Assembly: GCA_026986785.1 (NCBI GenBank)
Contig: JALSNW010000015.1
Location: forward strand, 1-64,000
Reading direction: 5' to 3'
DNA length: 64,000 nt
Source: Deltaproteobacteria bacterium
GTDB lineage: Bacteria > Desulfobacterota > Dissulfuribacteria > Dissulfuribacterales > QOAL01
Positions 34,205 through 42,348 of the stretch are shown here, one piece after another (within the stretch, counting starts at the first letter, position 1; every line of letters begins with the position of its first letter). The notes beneath the pieces are model-generated. The model was not told the DNA's origin and ran no database searches. It saw only the letters and a list, made by a program, of their open reading frames with translations. A program made the translations under genes and the position numbers.

Positions 34205-36544
34205 GTGAGTAAAGCAATCACCATAAAAGGTATTGATGAAAACGGCCGCAGGATCAGCTCCAAGGCCTTTGAAGAAATGGTCCAGAAAGCGGCTGAAGAA
34301 TATGATCACCTGATCCTTGAAACCTTTGGCCAGCACAATGTTGGCGGGCGTCTGAAGACAAATGGCAAGAGGATAGATATAGAGGTCAAGGGCCCTTGCG
34401 GCCAGAGGCTTGGATGTATGGCCATGCCAGGCACCCGAATATTATGTCATGGCCCTGCATCTGATGATGTCGGTTATTTGAATATAGGGGCGGAGATCAC
34501 CGTGTTGGGTGATGCGACAAATGGGGTCTGCAACGCCATGGCCGAGGGCAGGGTCTTCATAAATGGCTCAATCGGTGCACGTGGCCTGACAATGACCAAA
34601 TGGAACCCTGATTACAACAGACCAGAACTCTGGGTGCTTGGTTCTGTTGGAGATACCTTTGCTGAATTCAATTGTGGTGGCATAGGTGTGGTTTGTGGGT
34701 ACAAGCCAAATACGCCTGAAAATGTTTTGGGCTACAGGCCTTGTGTAGGCATGGTTGGTGGCTGGATATACTATAGGGGCCAGACTGACAAGACCTATGC
34801 CAGGACCAACGTAAAGGCGGTGCTGCCAGACGATGAGCAGTGGAAGTGGCTGGTTGAGCGCATGCCTGTCTTTTTGGAGAAAATTGGCAGAAGCGATCTC
34901 TTGGAGGAGCTTACCAAGAGGGAAGAGTGGAAGATGTTAGTGGCCCTTCCCCCTCAAGAGATCACCCTCATGTATTCTTCCGAGCGGATCCCCATGGTGG
35001 ATTTCAGGAGGAATGTCTGGGACAAGGAATTTGGAGGAGATCCCCTCAGGGATCTAGCACCTGGTCTCGATCGCTCCCCCATCGGGTTGATAGAGACAGG
35101 AGAGCTCAGACGGAGGAGGCCATTTTGGGCCAATAGGGAATCGGCAGCCCCGTGCTCCTATTATTGTCCCGTTCATATCCCCACAATAGATAGGTTGCGT
35201 CTTATCAGAGAGGGCAAGATACAAGAGGCCTATGAGTTGGTGCTTCAATATACGCCGTTTCCTGCCTCTGTTTGTGGCTCTATCTGTCCGAATCTATGTA
35301 TGCAGCAGTGTTCTCGCCAGATGGTGGATGAAAGTATCGATATTGCATATCTGGGACGTGCAGAAAAGGATGTGCCTCCTCCGCCAGTGGAGCCGTCCTT
35401 GGGCAAGAAGGTTGCCATCATCGGTGGCGGGCCAGGGGGGATGAATGCGGCTTGGCAACTGGCCTTGAGGGGGGTGGAAGCGCATATATTCGAAAAGGAT
35501 AGCAAGCTTGGTGGAAAACTTGCTCAGGTAATACCCTGGGATCGTCTGCCAAAGGCCATATGGGATACCGAAGTCTCCCGCTTTATGAATACCCCGAATA
35601 TCCATGTCCACTTCAACGAAAACATAACGAAAGAACGCTTCAAGGAGCTTTATGACGAATTCGACTATGTGATCGTTGCCGTGGGGACCCATGAGCCCAG
35701 GACAATCCCTTTCCCAGGCCATGAAAAGGTTATTCCAGCCCTTACCTTTCTGCGCCAGGTCAAGGAAGGAAACCCTCCTCCAGTTGGTAAACAGGTTGTA
35801 ATCATAGGTGCAGGAAATGTTGGATGCGATGTGGCAGTAGAATGTTTCAAGCTGGGGGCAGAAGAGGTGACCCTCGTGGATATACAAAAACCCCTGGCAT
35901 TTGGCAAAGAGAGGAAGGCCGCCGAGGCCCTGGGCGCCAAGTTCAAATGGCCGGTTTATACTAAGGAGGTCACCGATGAAGGCCTTGTGGATGCAGCGGA
36001 TGAACTTATCCCTGCCCAGACAGTAATCATATCCATTGGCGATGTCCCTGCCCTTAGTTTCCTGCCTGATACAGTGGAAGTGGTAAAGGCCGGTGGCGCT
36101 GCCTGGATCAGGACAGATGAGGCCAATCGGACCACTGATCCAAAGATCTTTGCTGTTGGCGATGTAGAACGGCCAGGGCTTGCCACCAATGCCTTGGGGG
36201 CAGCCAGGAATGCTGCCCTTGCCATCATCGCTGAAATAAAGGGTGAGACGTGGAAACCCTTCAAAAAACCTGTCATCCCAAAGGACAGATTAAATCCAGC
36301 TCTATATGAGCCTGAGACCTGTCCCAATGAGCACACCGAGATGTCTGAGGCCGACCGTTGCATGAGCTGTGGTACATGTAGGGATTGCCACATGTGCGAG
36401 ATGATGTGTCCAACTGGTGCTATCACCAGGGAAAAACTTGAAGACGGAGATTATAGATATGTCTCGGATGACGACAAGTGTATTGCCTGTGGTTTTTGTG
36501 CCGATACGTGTCCATGTGGTATTTGGATTATGAGACCTTATTAA
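34205..36544 (+). CDS. Glutamate synthase GXGXG domain fused to GltD-like FAD oxidoreductase and ferredoxin
   Basis: A 779-residue fusion. Residues 1-250 are the GltB C-terminal GXGXG beta-helix (GPCGQRLGCMAMPG, GDATNGVCNAMAEG). A Cys-rich GltD N-terminal domain follows (CSYYCPVHIPTIDRL, PNLCMQQCSR), then FAD-binding IIGGGPGGMNAAW and NAD(P)-binding IIGAGNVGCDVAVEC. The C-terminus carries two ferredoxin motifs, CRDCHMCEMMCP and CIACGFCADTCP. It should pass electrons from NAD(P)H and/or ferredoxin to the barrel subunit just upstream. GTG start at 34205, 13 bases after the previous stop. A terminator follows. Confidence 0.9.
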   Translation: MSKAITIKGIDENGRRISSKAFEEMVQKAAEEYDHLILETFGQHNVGGRLKTNGKRIDIEVKGPCGQRLGCMAMPGTRILCHGPASDDVGYLNIGAEITVLGDATNGVCNAMAEGRVFINGSIGARGLTMTKWNPDYNRPELWVLGSVGDTFAEFNCGGIGVVCGYKPNTPENVLGYRPCVGMVGGWIYYRGQTDKTYARTNVKAVLPDDEQWKWLVERMPVFLEKIGRSDLLEELTKREEWKMLVALPPQEITLMYSSERIPMVDFRRNVWDKEFGGDPLRDLAPGLDRSPIGLIETGELRRRRPFWANRESAAPCSYYCPVHIPTIDRLRLIREGKIQEAYELVLQYTPFPASVCGSICPNLCMQQCSRQMVDESIDIAYLGRAEKDVPPPPVEPSLGKKVAIIGGGPGGMNAAWQLALRGVEAHIFEKDSKLGGKLAQVIPWDRLPKAIWDTEVSRFMNTPNIHVHFNENITKERFKELYDEFDYVIVAVGTHEPRTIPFPGHEKVIPALTFLRQVKEGNPPPVGKQVVIIGAGNVGCDVAVECFKLGAEEVTLVDIQKPLAFGKERKAAEALGAKFKWPVYTKEVTDEGLVDAADELIPAQTVIISIGDVPALSFLPDTVEVVKAGGAAWIRTDEANRTTDPKIFAVGDVERPGLATNALGAARNAALAIIAEIKGETWKPFKKPVIPKDRLNPALYEPETCPNEHTEMSEADRCMSCGTCRDCHMCEMMCPTGAITREKLEDGDYRYVSDDDKCIACGFCADTCPCGIWIMRPY

Positions 36545-36569
36545 CCTATTAAAAAAACGAAGTAATTGA

Positions 36570-36598
36570 GGCTGCCATGTGCAGCCTTTTTTATTTTG
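36570..36598 (+). terminator. Rho-independent terminator of the glutamate synthase operon
   Basis: GGCTGC (36570-36575), loop CATGT, GCAGCC (36581-36586), then TTTTTTATTTT. It lies 26 bases after the last stop codon, in the sense direction. Confidence 0.9.
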
Positions 36599-36633
36599 GA
36601 AACAGAAAGATTATTCATTCAATACTGTTATTC

Positions 36634-36661
36634 TTGACATAATTTTCACTTATGATACTCT
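36634..36661 (+). promoter_or_regulatory. Candidate sigma-70 promoter for the periplasmic gene trio
   Basis: TTGACA at 36634-36639 is followed by GATACT or TACTCT 14-16 bases later, in a very AT-rich stretch. It would leave a leader of about 185 bases before the first gene. The -10 match is poor. Confidence 0.35.
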
Positions 36662-36851
36662 AATTATTATCATATAACCGTAAGATCTATATTTTTGCTT
36701 CTATTCGATTGTATTCTATTAGTTGCCCTAAGGCCTTTTGGGGCGGAATGTTATTGTCACTTGCTCAATTAAAGGATTTCTTCGGCATACAATATCTGGG
36801 CCCATTAAAGAATTTGTTTGTACCAAATCATTATGTAGAGGAGGAACATTT

Positions 36852-37319
36852 ATGATGAAGAGATTGCTGATTATTTGTCTGGCCGTATTTTTTTCTACAG
36901 TATCGCTAAGTTATGCGCAAAATACGCAGGACGATGGACTTGGTGTCTGTTTCAAGGGGGAATGTTGGCAGGAAGAGGGATTGACCCGCTTGGCAGGGAA
37001 GGGATGTCCTACTCCTACCTTGTTTGTCAAAACAAGTCTTTGGGAGCTCAAATCCTATGTTCAAGGGGCGAAGAAGTTTGGATTGACCCCTGATCAGGTC
37101 AAAAAGTTAACGGATATCTATGAGCACGCCAACATGGTGGTTGTCAAGGAGAGGGGAAATCTGGAAAGTACCACCATCTTGTTGATTGCAGAGATGACCA
37201 AGGAATTGCCTGATCAGAAGAAGATCGACAAGCTTATAGACGAGATCGAAAATTATTGCTGGGGAGCAGTTCAGGAACTTGCCAAAGATGTCCATGCTGC
37301 GCGTTCCATAGTAAAATAG
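36852..37319 (+). CDS. Periplasmic Cys-containing Spy/CpxP-like protein, copy 1
   Basis: A 155-residue exported protein: signal peptide MMKRLLIICLAVFFSTVSLS plus YAQ, then a short Cys motif (CFKGEC, C-x4-C, followed by W) and a helical domain with GCPTPTLFVKTSLWELKSYV and GLTPDQVKKLTDIY. The LTPDQ and the helical hairpin pattern resemble the CpxP/Spy/ZraP group of periplasmic metal- or stress-binding proteins, but the Cys pattern is not the usual one. The next two genes are its paralogs: all share the Cys-Trp start, GC[PS], a helix starting at FI/LI and a Cys near the last helix (NYCWGAVQEL here). ATG 36852 follows GAGGAGG. Function unknown. Confidence 0.75.
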   Translation: MMKRLLIICLAVFFSTVSLSYAQNTQDDGLGVCFKGECWQEEGLTRLAGKGCPTPTLFVKTSLWELKSYVQGAKKFGLTPDQVKKLTDIYEHANMVVVKERGNLESTTILLIAEMTKELPDQKKIDKLIDEIENYCWGAVQELAKDVHAARSIVK

Positions 37320-37338
37320 GTAATTTAAGGAGGTAAAA

Positions 37339-37863
37339 ATGACCAAAAAGACTGTAAAGGTATTCTTATATTGTTTCTGTTTCATCATATTGTCTGTTGG
37401 CCTGTTGGTACCCGAAACCTTTGCTGCTCCCGGGCAGGCTATTGTAAAGAGGACTTGCCTTATGGGGCACTGCTGGAAGAGAATAGACGTGAACAAGCTT
37501 GGAGAGATAGGTTGTCCAGCACCCATGTTGATAATCAACAATGTCTTGAGGGAGCTCAATGGCTATCTGGCAGCACGTCAGCGCCTCAAGTTAAGCGAAA
37601 GCCAGGTCAAGCAGCTTAGGATCATAAAATATCGCTGTCACAATACCTTGATGAAGAAGAGGGCGGAGCTGAATCTTCTCTCCATTGATCTTCTGGACAA
37701 TATGTCTTCCAACCAGTTTGAGCTGGCCCAGGTCGCCGATCTTACGGAGAAGCTGAAATCTACTTGTCATGGCCTCCTTTCCGGAGTAATTAAGGAAGTC
37801 ATCGCAGCGAGAAAGGTCTTGACGCCGGAACAGAGAAAGATCGCCAAGGAGTTGGCATATTAA
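37339..37863 (+). CDS. Periplasmic Cys-containing Spy/CpxP-like protein, copy 2
   Basis: A 174-residue paralog of the preceding gene, with an N-terminal signal segment (about 8-30, FAAPG). It contains the same C-x4-C-W block (CLMGHCW), GCPAPMLIINNVLRELNGYL, a helix with KLSESQVKQLRIIKYRC, a Cys in KSTCHGLLSG and the C-terminal LTPEQRKIAKEL typical of CpxP/Spy LTxxQ motifs. A GGAGG site precedes ATG 37339, 19 bases after copy 1. A hairpin follows its stop codon. A metal or redox role is inferred only from the conserved cysteines and the family resemblance. Confidence 0.75.
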   Translation: MTKKTVKVFLYCFCFIILSVGLLVPETFAAPGQAIVKRTCLMGHCWKRIDVNKLGEIGCPAPMLIINNVLRELNGYLAARQRLKLSESQVKQLRIIKYRCHNTLMKKRAELNLLSIDLLDNMSSNQFELAQVADLTEKLKSTCHGLLSGVIKEVIAARKVLTPEQRKIAKELAY

Positions 37864-37878
37864 GCATCCTTCGGATGC
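37864..37878 (+). promoter_or_regulatory. Intercistronic hairpin between copies 2 and 3
   Basis: GCATCC-TTC-GGATGC forms a 6-bp stem directly after the copy 2 stop codon and 13 bases before the copy 3 ATG. No T-run follows, so it is more likely an mRNA-stability or translation element than a terminator. Confidence 0.4.
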
Positions 37879-37891
37879 ATGGTGAGATAAA

Positions 37892-38479
37892 ATGATAAAA
37901 CAATACGGTTATAAAAAAGGGCATGTTGTTGCCCTGTTTCTCATAACTGTATTGTGGATGCTAACTGTATGTGCTCCAATACCAACCTGTGCAGATCAGT
38001 CGAAAGGTTCTATGCCGGACAAAATAAATGTCGACAGGCTCTGCTGGAGCCTTGAAGATGTCAAGGGAAAGATAGGCTGTTCTGCACAGGATTTCATCAT
38101 CAAAGGTGCTATGTGCGAAATAGAGGCCCTCTTGGATATGGAAGACGACCTGAACCTGGATACGGATCAGAGGCATGAGATCGCCAAGAGATATAGAAAG
38201 TTCAAGAGAAGTTCCAGGCTTTGTCAGGCCAAGCTGAATATGACCTCAGTCCAGTTGAGTGAAACCCTCCAGGAAAAAGATGTGGACCCCGTTACCATGA
38301 TGAAACATATCAATGCCACTAAAAATCTCTGTTCCAAGTTGACTGATAGGGCCGTGTCTGCCCTCATAGACATGAAGCGTATCTTGACCCCTGAACAAAG
38401 ACAAATGGAAAAAAAGATACTTTTTCCTGCCAGCAGAAAAAATGAGGGTCAGTATATAGTAAATCCATGCGGCCAATAG
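37892..38479 (+). CDS. Periplasmic Cys-containing Spy/CpxP-like protein, copy 3
   Basis: A 195-residue third paralog, with a hydrophobic signal (about 12-33, ending TCADQ) and a shortened Cys-Trp block (DRLCWSLED). GCSAQDFIIKGAMCEIEALL, LNLDTDQRHEIAKRY, a Cys in SRLCQAKLNM, NLCSKLTDRAV and RILTPEQRQMEKKIL line up with the other copies. It has more cysteines than its neighbours. It ends 15 bases from the convergent histidine kinase gene. The three copies are divergent enough to be old duplicates. Confidence 0.72.
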   Translation: MIKQYGYKKGHVVALFLITVLWMLTVCAPIPTCADQSKGSMPDKINVDRLCWSLEDVKGKIGCSAQDFIIKGAMCEIEALLDMEDDLNLDTDQRHEIAKRYRKFKRSSRLCQAKLNMTSVQLSETLQEKDVDPVTMMKHINATKNLCSKLTDRAVSALIDMKRILTPEQRQMEKKILFPASRKNEGQYIVNPCGQ

Positions 38480-38494
38480 TTTAAGGTCGTATCG

Positions 38495-40006
38495 CTATTG
38501 TCCTTGTTCGTTCTTCTCCTCTTTTTTGTCACTGCGATCCACATCAAGATCTCCTTCCTGGTCCACAAGGGGTAGGACAATCCGCATTGTGGTGCCCTTT
38601 CCCCTTTGGGTCTCTATGTCTATGTCTCCATTGTGATCCTTTATTATTCCATAGCTAACAGAAAGGCCCAAGCCAGTACCATCTTTTTTCGTGGTATAGA
38701 ACGGTTCGAGAACATGCTGTAGGACCTCCTTGGGCATGCCTGGGCCATTGTCTCTTATGGTCAGCACAGCCTGTTTGTTTTTGGGGTCGGTATCTAGCTT
38801 GATCTCCAGCTCTCCACCTCTACCCATTGCCTGCACTGCATTTAGTATGATGTTAACCAAAACCTGTTGAAGCTGGTTCCGATTGCCCAGGACGATGGCA
38901 CCCCCCCTTTCTATCCAGGTCTTGAGCTTGGTATTAGAGATCTTCAACTCATTTCTCAAAAAGTTCAGGGTGGTCTCTACTATCTCTGCAAGGTCCACTA
39001 CCTCCTTGAGGGTCGTCTTTTTTCTGGAAAAACTCAGCAGGTGGTGAACGATGTCCCTTGCCCTTTCTACCTGGACAAGGATATCCCTCAAGAGCTCCTC
39101 CTTTTCCTCCTGGCTCATTTCATTCATGTCTTCCAGGAGGACCTCTGCTGTCAGATTGATATTGTTCAAAGGATTGTTTATTTCATGGGCGATACCCGCA
39201 GTAACCTTTCCAATGGCCGCCAGTTTCTCAGATTGCACCAGTTGCTCTTTCTTGCATTCTATTGTGTCAAGCATGAGGTTGATAGAGCGGATCAACTTGT
39301 CACATTCAACACATTTGTTCGCAACAGGTTCGATGGGGATGGCCTTCAGCTTTCCGCTCATGATCTCTCCAGCCTTCTTCCTCACATAGCCAAGGGGTTC
39401 AAGTATCCAATCGGCCAGGAAGATACAAAATAGTAGGCCGATGGGCAGGGCTATCCATAATAACAATATGGATAGTTCTTTATATAGGGTAACCTTGGCA
39501 TCTACCTGATTCTTCAAAGAACGGCTATTTTGGAGCATTGCCTCCATGAGGTCGTGCCCCCGGTTTCTAAGCGTCATCTTCAGGCTTTGCTCAGTGCCTT
39601 TTTTGATCTTGTGTTGTATAAATTTGTCCATTACCGCCTGGTATCTCCTGATCCTACCAGGGATATGACGGAAAAATTCAGCAGCATTAGGGGCGAGCTT
39701 TGATATCTTTTTCCTTATCTCTAAGAGGTCTTCTTTGGCCTCTATCAGTTCTTTGATGTTGTTGTAAAGGAGAAAATTTTTTTCTTTTTGTCTGATAAGA
39801 AGGATTTTCATGGTGAGAGCATCGAGCTTTTCCACCAGCTCCATCTTTTCCTCTACCTCTGAAATGGAATAGATTGCAGTGATGGATGAGAAGGCCGTTA
39901 TGGCAAACAGTATCGCAAAGCTGTAGAGTAATTTGGCCTTGAGGGACCTGGTGGAAAAAATCATGGCCACTTTTTCTTTATAGGAGCTTATATTGTCGTT
40001 CAGCAT
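38495..40006 (-). CDS. Sensor histidine kinase with periplasmic helical domain
   Basis: A 503-residue kinase from ATG 40006 (GGAG about ten bases upstream). Two membrane segments (about 26-48 and 178-202) flank a helical periplasmic region of about 130 residues, followed by a HAMP-like region with a Cys pair (NKCVECDK). Catalytic core: IAHEINNPLNNI, N-box LVNIILNAVQAM, G1 DNGPGMP, F LEPFYTTK, G2 GTGLGLSV. It is complete and should autophosphorylate. No response regulator is nearby. It faces the three periplasmic proteins tail to tail, which suggests, without proving, that they might modulate it, as CpxP or ZraP do for their kinases. Confidence 0.9.
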   Translation of the reverse strand: MLNDNISSYKEKVAMIFSTRSLKAKLLYSFAILFAITAFSSITAIYSISEVEEKMELVEKLDALTMKILLIRQKEKNFLLYNNIKELIEAKEDLLEIRKKISKLAPNAAEFFRHIPGRIRRYQAVMDKFIQHKIKKGTEQSLKMTLRNRGHDLMEAMLQNSRSLKNQVDAKVTLYKELSILLLWIALPIGLLFCIFLADWILEPLGYVRKKAGEIMSGKLKAIPIEPVANKCVECDKLIRSINLMLDTIECKKEQLVQSEKLAAIGKVTAGIAHEINNPLNNINLTAEVLLEDMNEMSQEEKEELLRDILVQVERARDIVHHLLSFSRKKTTLKEVVDLAEIVETTLNFLRNELKISNTKLKTWIERGGAIVLGNRNQLQQVLVNIILNAVQAMGRGGELEIKLDTDPKNKQAVLTIRDNGPGMPKEVLQHVLEPFYTTKKDGTGLGLSVSYGIIKDHNGDIDIETQRGKGTTMRIVLPLVDQEGDLDVDRSDKKEEKNEQGQ

Positions 40007-40463
40007 AGAAAAAATTCTCCGGTGTTGGATGACATAGTCATGAGTTGGGCTCAAGCTTAATTATTGAATGAATATATATTAATATAGCAAATAATTGACA
40101 AAAAAGTAATTGCAGTATATATATTTGGGGGATGGTATTCCTTGAAGTATTACCGGCACGTACTATCTTGTCAGTCTTGGCAATGCCTTGGGGCCTTTTC
40201 ATAGAAGCAGTGATATTAATATTAATCCCATGGATTGCCACGCAGATTTTTTGATATCTCAAAAATATCTTGCATGGTATAGACAGGTCAGATCGTCCTT
40301 TTGTTTCTTTTCGCCTCTTACTTGTGGGGCAGCCTTGCCTCTACTTGTATAAAAAATTGTAACCTCTAAGATAAAGGGTTATAACTTGGTTCATACCCCT
40401 TTTGCGGCTTCAAGAGCACGAGGATGTCTGTCTAATGTTGAAGAAGAACCAGGTATAGGAATT
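40007..40463. other. Divergent intergenic region between the histidine kinase and queC
   Basis: About 450 AT-rich bases containing the promoters of both genes. I see no clear preQ1 riboswitch upstream of queC, although a short CTCT..AGATAAAGGG stretch is in the right place. A minus-strand 74-codon frame here starts with TTG without a ribosome site and is not credible. Confidence 0.45.
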
Positions 40464-41159
40464 ATGTCTGAAAGGAAAAAAGCCATATGCCTTGTAAGCG
40501 GCGGTTTGGATAGCTGTGTATGTGCTGCAATAGCAAGAACCGAGTGTGACGATATTGCCTTCCTCCACGTCAACTATGGACAGAGGACCCAGAAAAGAGA
40601 ACTAAAGGCCTTCTTGGATATCTCAGACTATTATGGGATAGAAGAGAGGCTTGTGGCAGATATTGGTTATCTGGCAGACATAGGTGGCTCTGCCCTTACC
40701 GACAAGAGAATCGAGGTGCCGGAAAACCAACTCTCTCAGCAAGGGGTGCCAGTGACCTATGTCCCCTTTAGAAATACCCATATAATAGCCATTGCAGTGT
40801 CGTGGGCCGAGGTGATAGGTGCTGAGAAGATCTATATAGGGGCTACAGAGGTGGACAGTTCTGGTTATCCCGATTGTAGAAGGACCTATTTTGAACAATA
40901 CAATCGTCTCATCCAGGAAGGTACCAGGCCTGAGACAAGGATTAGAATAGCGACACCGTTGATAGATATGGCCAAGAGGCAGGTGGTGGAGACAGGTATG
41001 CTACTTGGGGCACCATTTCATCTGACATGGTCCTGCTACCAGGATGAAGAAGAGGCATGCGGGATGTGCGATTCTTGCCTCCTTCGATTAAGAGGTTTCA
41101 GGGAGGCTGGCCAGAACGACCCCATCCCTTACAGGAAAGGAAAGAGAGCCAGAGGTTGA
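40464..41159 (+). CDS. queC: 7-cyano-7-deazaguanine synthase QueC
   Basis: A 231-residue ATP-dependent enzyme making preQ0 from 7-carboxy-7-deazaguanine for queuosine. PP-loop SGGLDS near the N-terminus (CLVSGGLDSCVC), the NYGQRTQKRE block, and the zinc site CYQDEEEACGMCDSC. Start at ATG 40464 (MSERKKAICLV), after AGGAATT. An upstream extension with no domain is rejected. No other queuosine gene is adjacent. It is followed within six bases by a YkgJ protein, so likely one transcript. Confidence 0.96.
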   Translation: MSERKKAICLVSGGLDSCVCAAIARTECDDIAFLHVNYGQRTQKRELKAFLDISDYYGIEERLVADIGYLADIGGSALTDKRIEVPENQLSQQGVPVTYVPFRNTHIIAIAVSWAEVIGAEKIYIGATEVDSSGYPDCRRTYFEQYNRLIQEGTRPETRIRIATPLIDMAKRQVVETGMLLGAPFHLTWSCYQDEEEACGMCDSCLLRLRGFREAGQNDPIPYRKGKRARG

Positions 41160-41165
41160 GATTTC

Positions 41166-41561
41166 ATGTCACAAGATGAACCAATATTCGAATGCAAGTG
41201 TTGTGGCCATTGTTGTCATGGTCAGGCCACCGTTTCTGTTACTCCAGAGGAACAAATGGCCATGGCCAAGTTTCTTGGGCTCAGTATGGATGAACTCGTA
41301 TCGAGATATCTCAATGTGAAGAAACACTGTACAGAGATGCGGATAAAGGACGGGCATTGCATATTTTATGGCCGCGATGGCCTTTGTGCTATCCATCCTG
41401 TCAAGCCTTTTCACTGCAAGAGATGGCCTCTTCATCCCAGTATCCTGAGTGATGAAGCAGCCTGGAAGGCCATAAAGGCGGATTGTCCTGGTTTTAGAAA
41501 AGATGCCACATATACCCAGGTCTGTGCCTTGGTGAAGGAAAAACTAAATGGATTTGAGTGA
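41166..41561 (+). CDS. YkgJ-family Cys-cluster protein
   Basis: A 131-residue protein with CKCCGHCCHG near the N-terminus and further cysteines in DGHCIFYGRDGLCAIHPVKP, FHCKRWPLHP, KADCPGF and QVCALV. This matches the YkgJ/PF03692 pattern, thought to hold an Fe-S or zinc centre; no biochemical role is established. It lies between queC and the TIM-barrel gene and overlaps the latter by 14 bases. Confidence 0.87.
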   Translation: MSQDEPIFECKCCGHCCHGQATVSVTPEEQMAMAKFLGLSMDELVSRYLNVKKHCTEMRIKDGHCIFYGRDGLCAIHPVKPFHCKRWPLHPSILSDEAAWKAIKADCPGFRKDATYTQVCALVKEKLNGFE

Positions 41562-42348
41562 GATCAAAGAGAGGGTCTTCATAAGCTGTCCTTTTGACCT
41601 CTTGAAAGAGAGATATCTGGCCAGGCTGTTAAAGGAGAGGATCAGCCCAGAGATTGGTTTGAATGGTACCATTTTGGACGACTATGTCCTCAGGGATTTC
41701 TTGGAGCTATCCCATGTCCTGGAAGACGAAGGTCTCAGTTGTACCCTTCACGCACCCTTTACTGATGTCTGCCTCGGGGCAGTGGATATTAAGGTCAGAC
41801 AGGTTGCCATAGACCGGATCAAGGCAGCCGTGGATCTGGCTGTACTCTTCCATGCCAAGGCACTGGTGTTTCATACAGGTTGGGAGAGAAAGATCTACGC
41901 AGATGCTGAAGAGGTCTGGATGGACAATTTTTCTTCTGCCCTGGAAAAATGCCTGCTCCATGCGAAACGTTCTGGTGTCTCAATAATGTTGGAAAACGTA
42001 TTTGAGCTCGATACCAAGCTACATATGGAGATCTTTAGTCGTTTCCCTCAAGATATCCTTGGTTTCTGTCTGGATGTAGGCCATGTTTATGCCTTTTCAA
42101 AGACCCCCTTGGAGAAATGGCTCCATGATCTGGGCAAGAGGATAAAACACATGCATCTTCACGATAATTATGGTGAGGAAGACGAGCATCTGGCTCCAGG
42201 GATGGGCATCGTGGATTTCGACAGGCTTTTTTCCTGGCTCGTGGAGCATGGCAAAAGACCACTTATGACCTTTGAGGCCCATGATGAGAACACGGTCATC
42301 CCTGGCCTTGTGGCACTGGGTAAGTTTCTGGACAGATATTCTGTCTAA
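41548..42348 (+). CDS. AP endonuclease family 2 / xylose-isomerase-like TIM barrel protein
   Basis: A 266-residue TIM-barrel protein. The metal-ligand pattern is visible: LHAPFTD, VFHTGWERK, MLENVFE, GFCLDVGHVYAF, HMHLHDNYG and LMTFEAHD, which correspond to the Zn sites of endonuclease IV-like enzymes. It could be an AP endonuclease or a sugar isomerase/epimerase. The neighbour that converges on it encodes exonuclease III, the other AP endonuclease family, and the two ends overlap by four bases. I leave the substrate open. Confidence 0.82.
   Translation: MDLSEIKERVFISCPFDLLKERYLARLLKERISPEIGLNGTILDDYVLRDFLELSHVLEDEGLSCTLHAPFTDVCLGAVDIKVRQVAIDRIKAAVDLAVLFHAKALVFHTGWERKIYADAEEVWMDNFSSALEKCLLHAKRSGVSIMLENVFELDTKLHMEIFSRFPQDILGFCLDVGHVYAFSKTPLEKWLHDLGKRIKHMHLHDNYGEEDEHLAPGMGIVDFDRLFSWLVEHGKRPLMTFEAHDENTVIPGLVALGKFLDRYSV

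Larger units (their letters stand above)
36545..36851. other. Intergenic region before the triplicated periplasmic genes
   Basis: About 307 bases: a strong terminator at the left, an AT-rich centre with a TTGACA box, and a leader of nearly 200 bases before the first gene. No other coding sequence is supported. Confidence 0.45.

Noticed and set aside
40038-40262. 74-codon minus-strand reading frame upstream of the histidine kinase
   Set aside because: TTG start, no ribosome site, AT-rich promoter region.
40264-40463. preQ1 riboswitch before queC
   Set aside because: Only a vague CTCT..AAAGGG resemblance; the aptamer's pseudoknot pattern could not be drawn.
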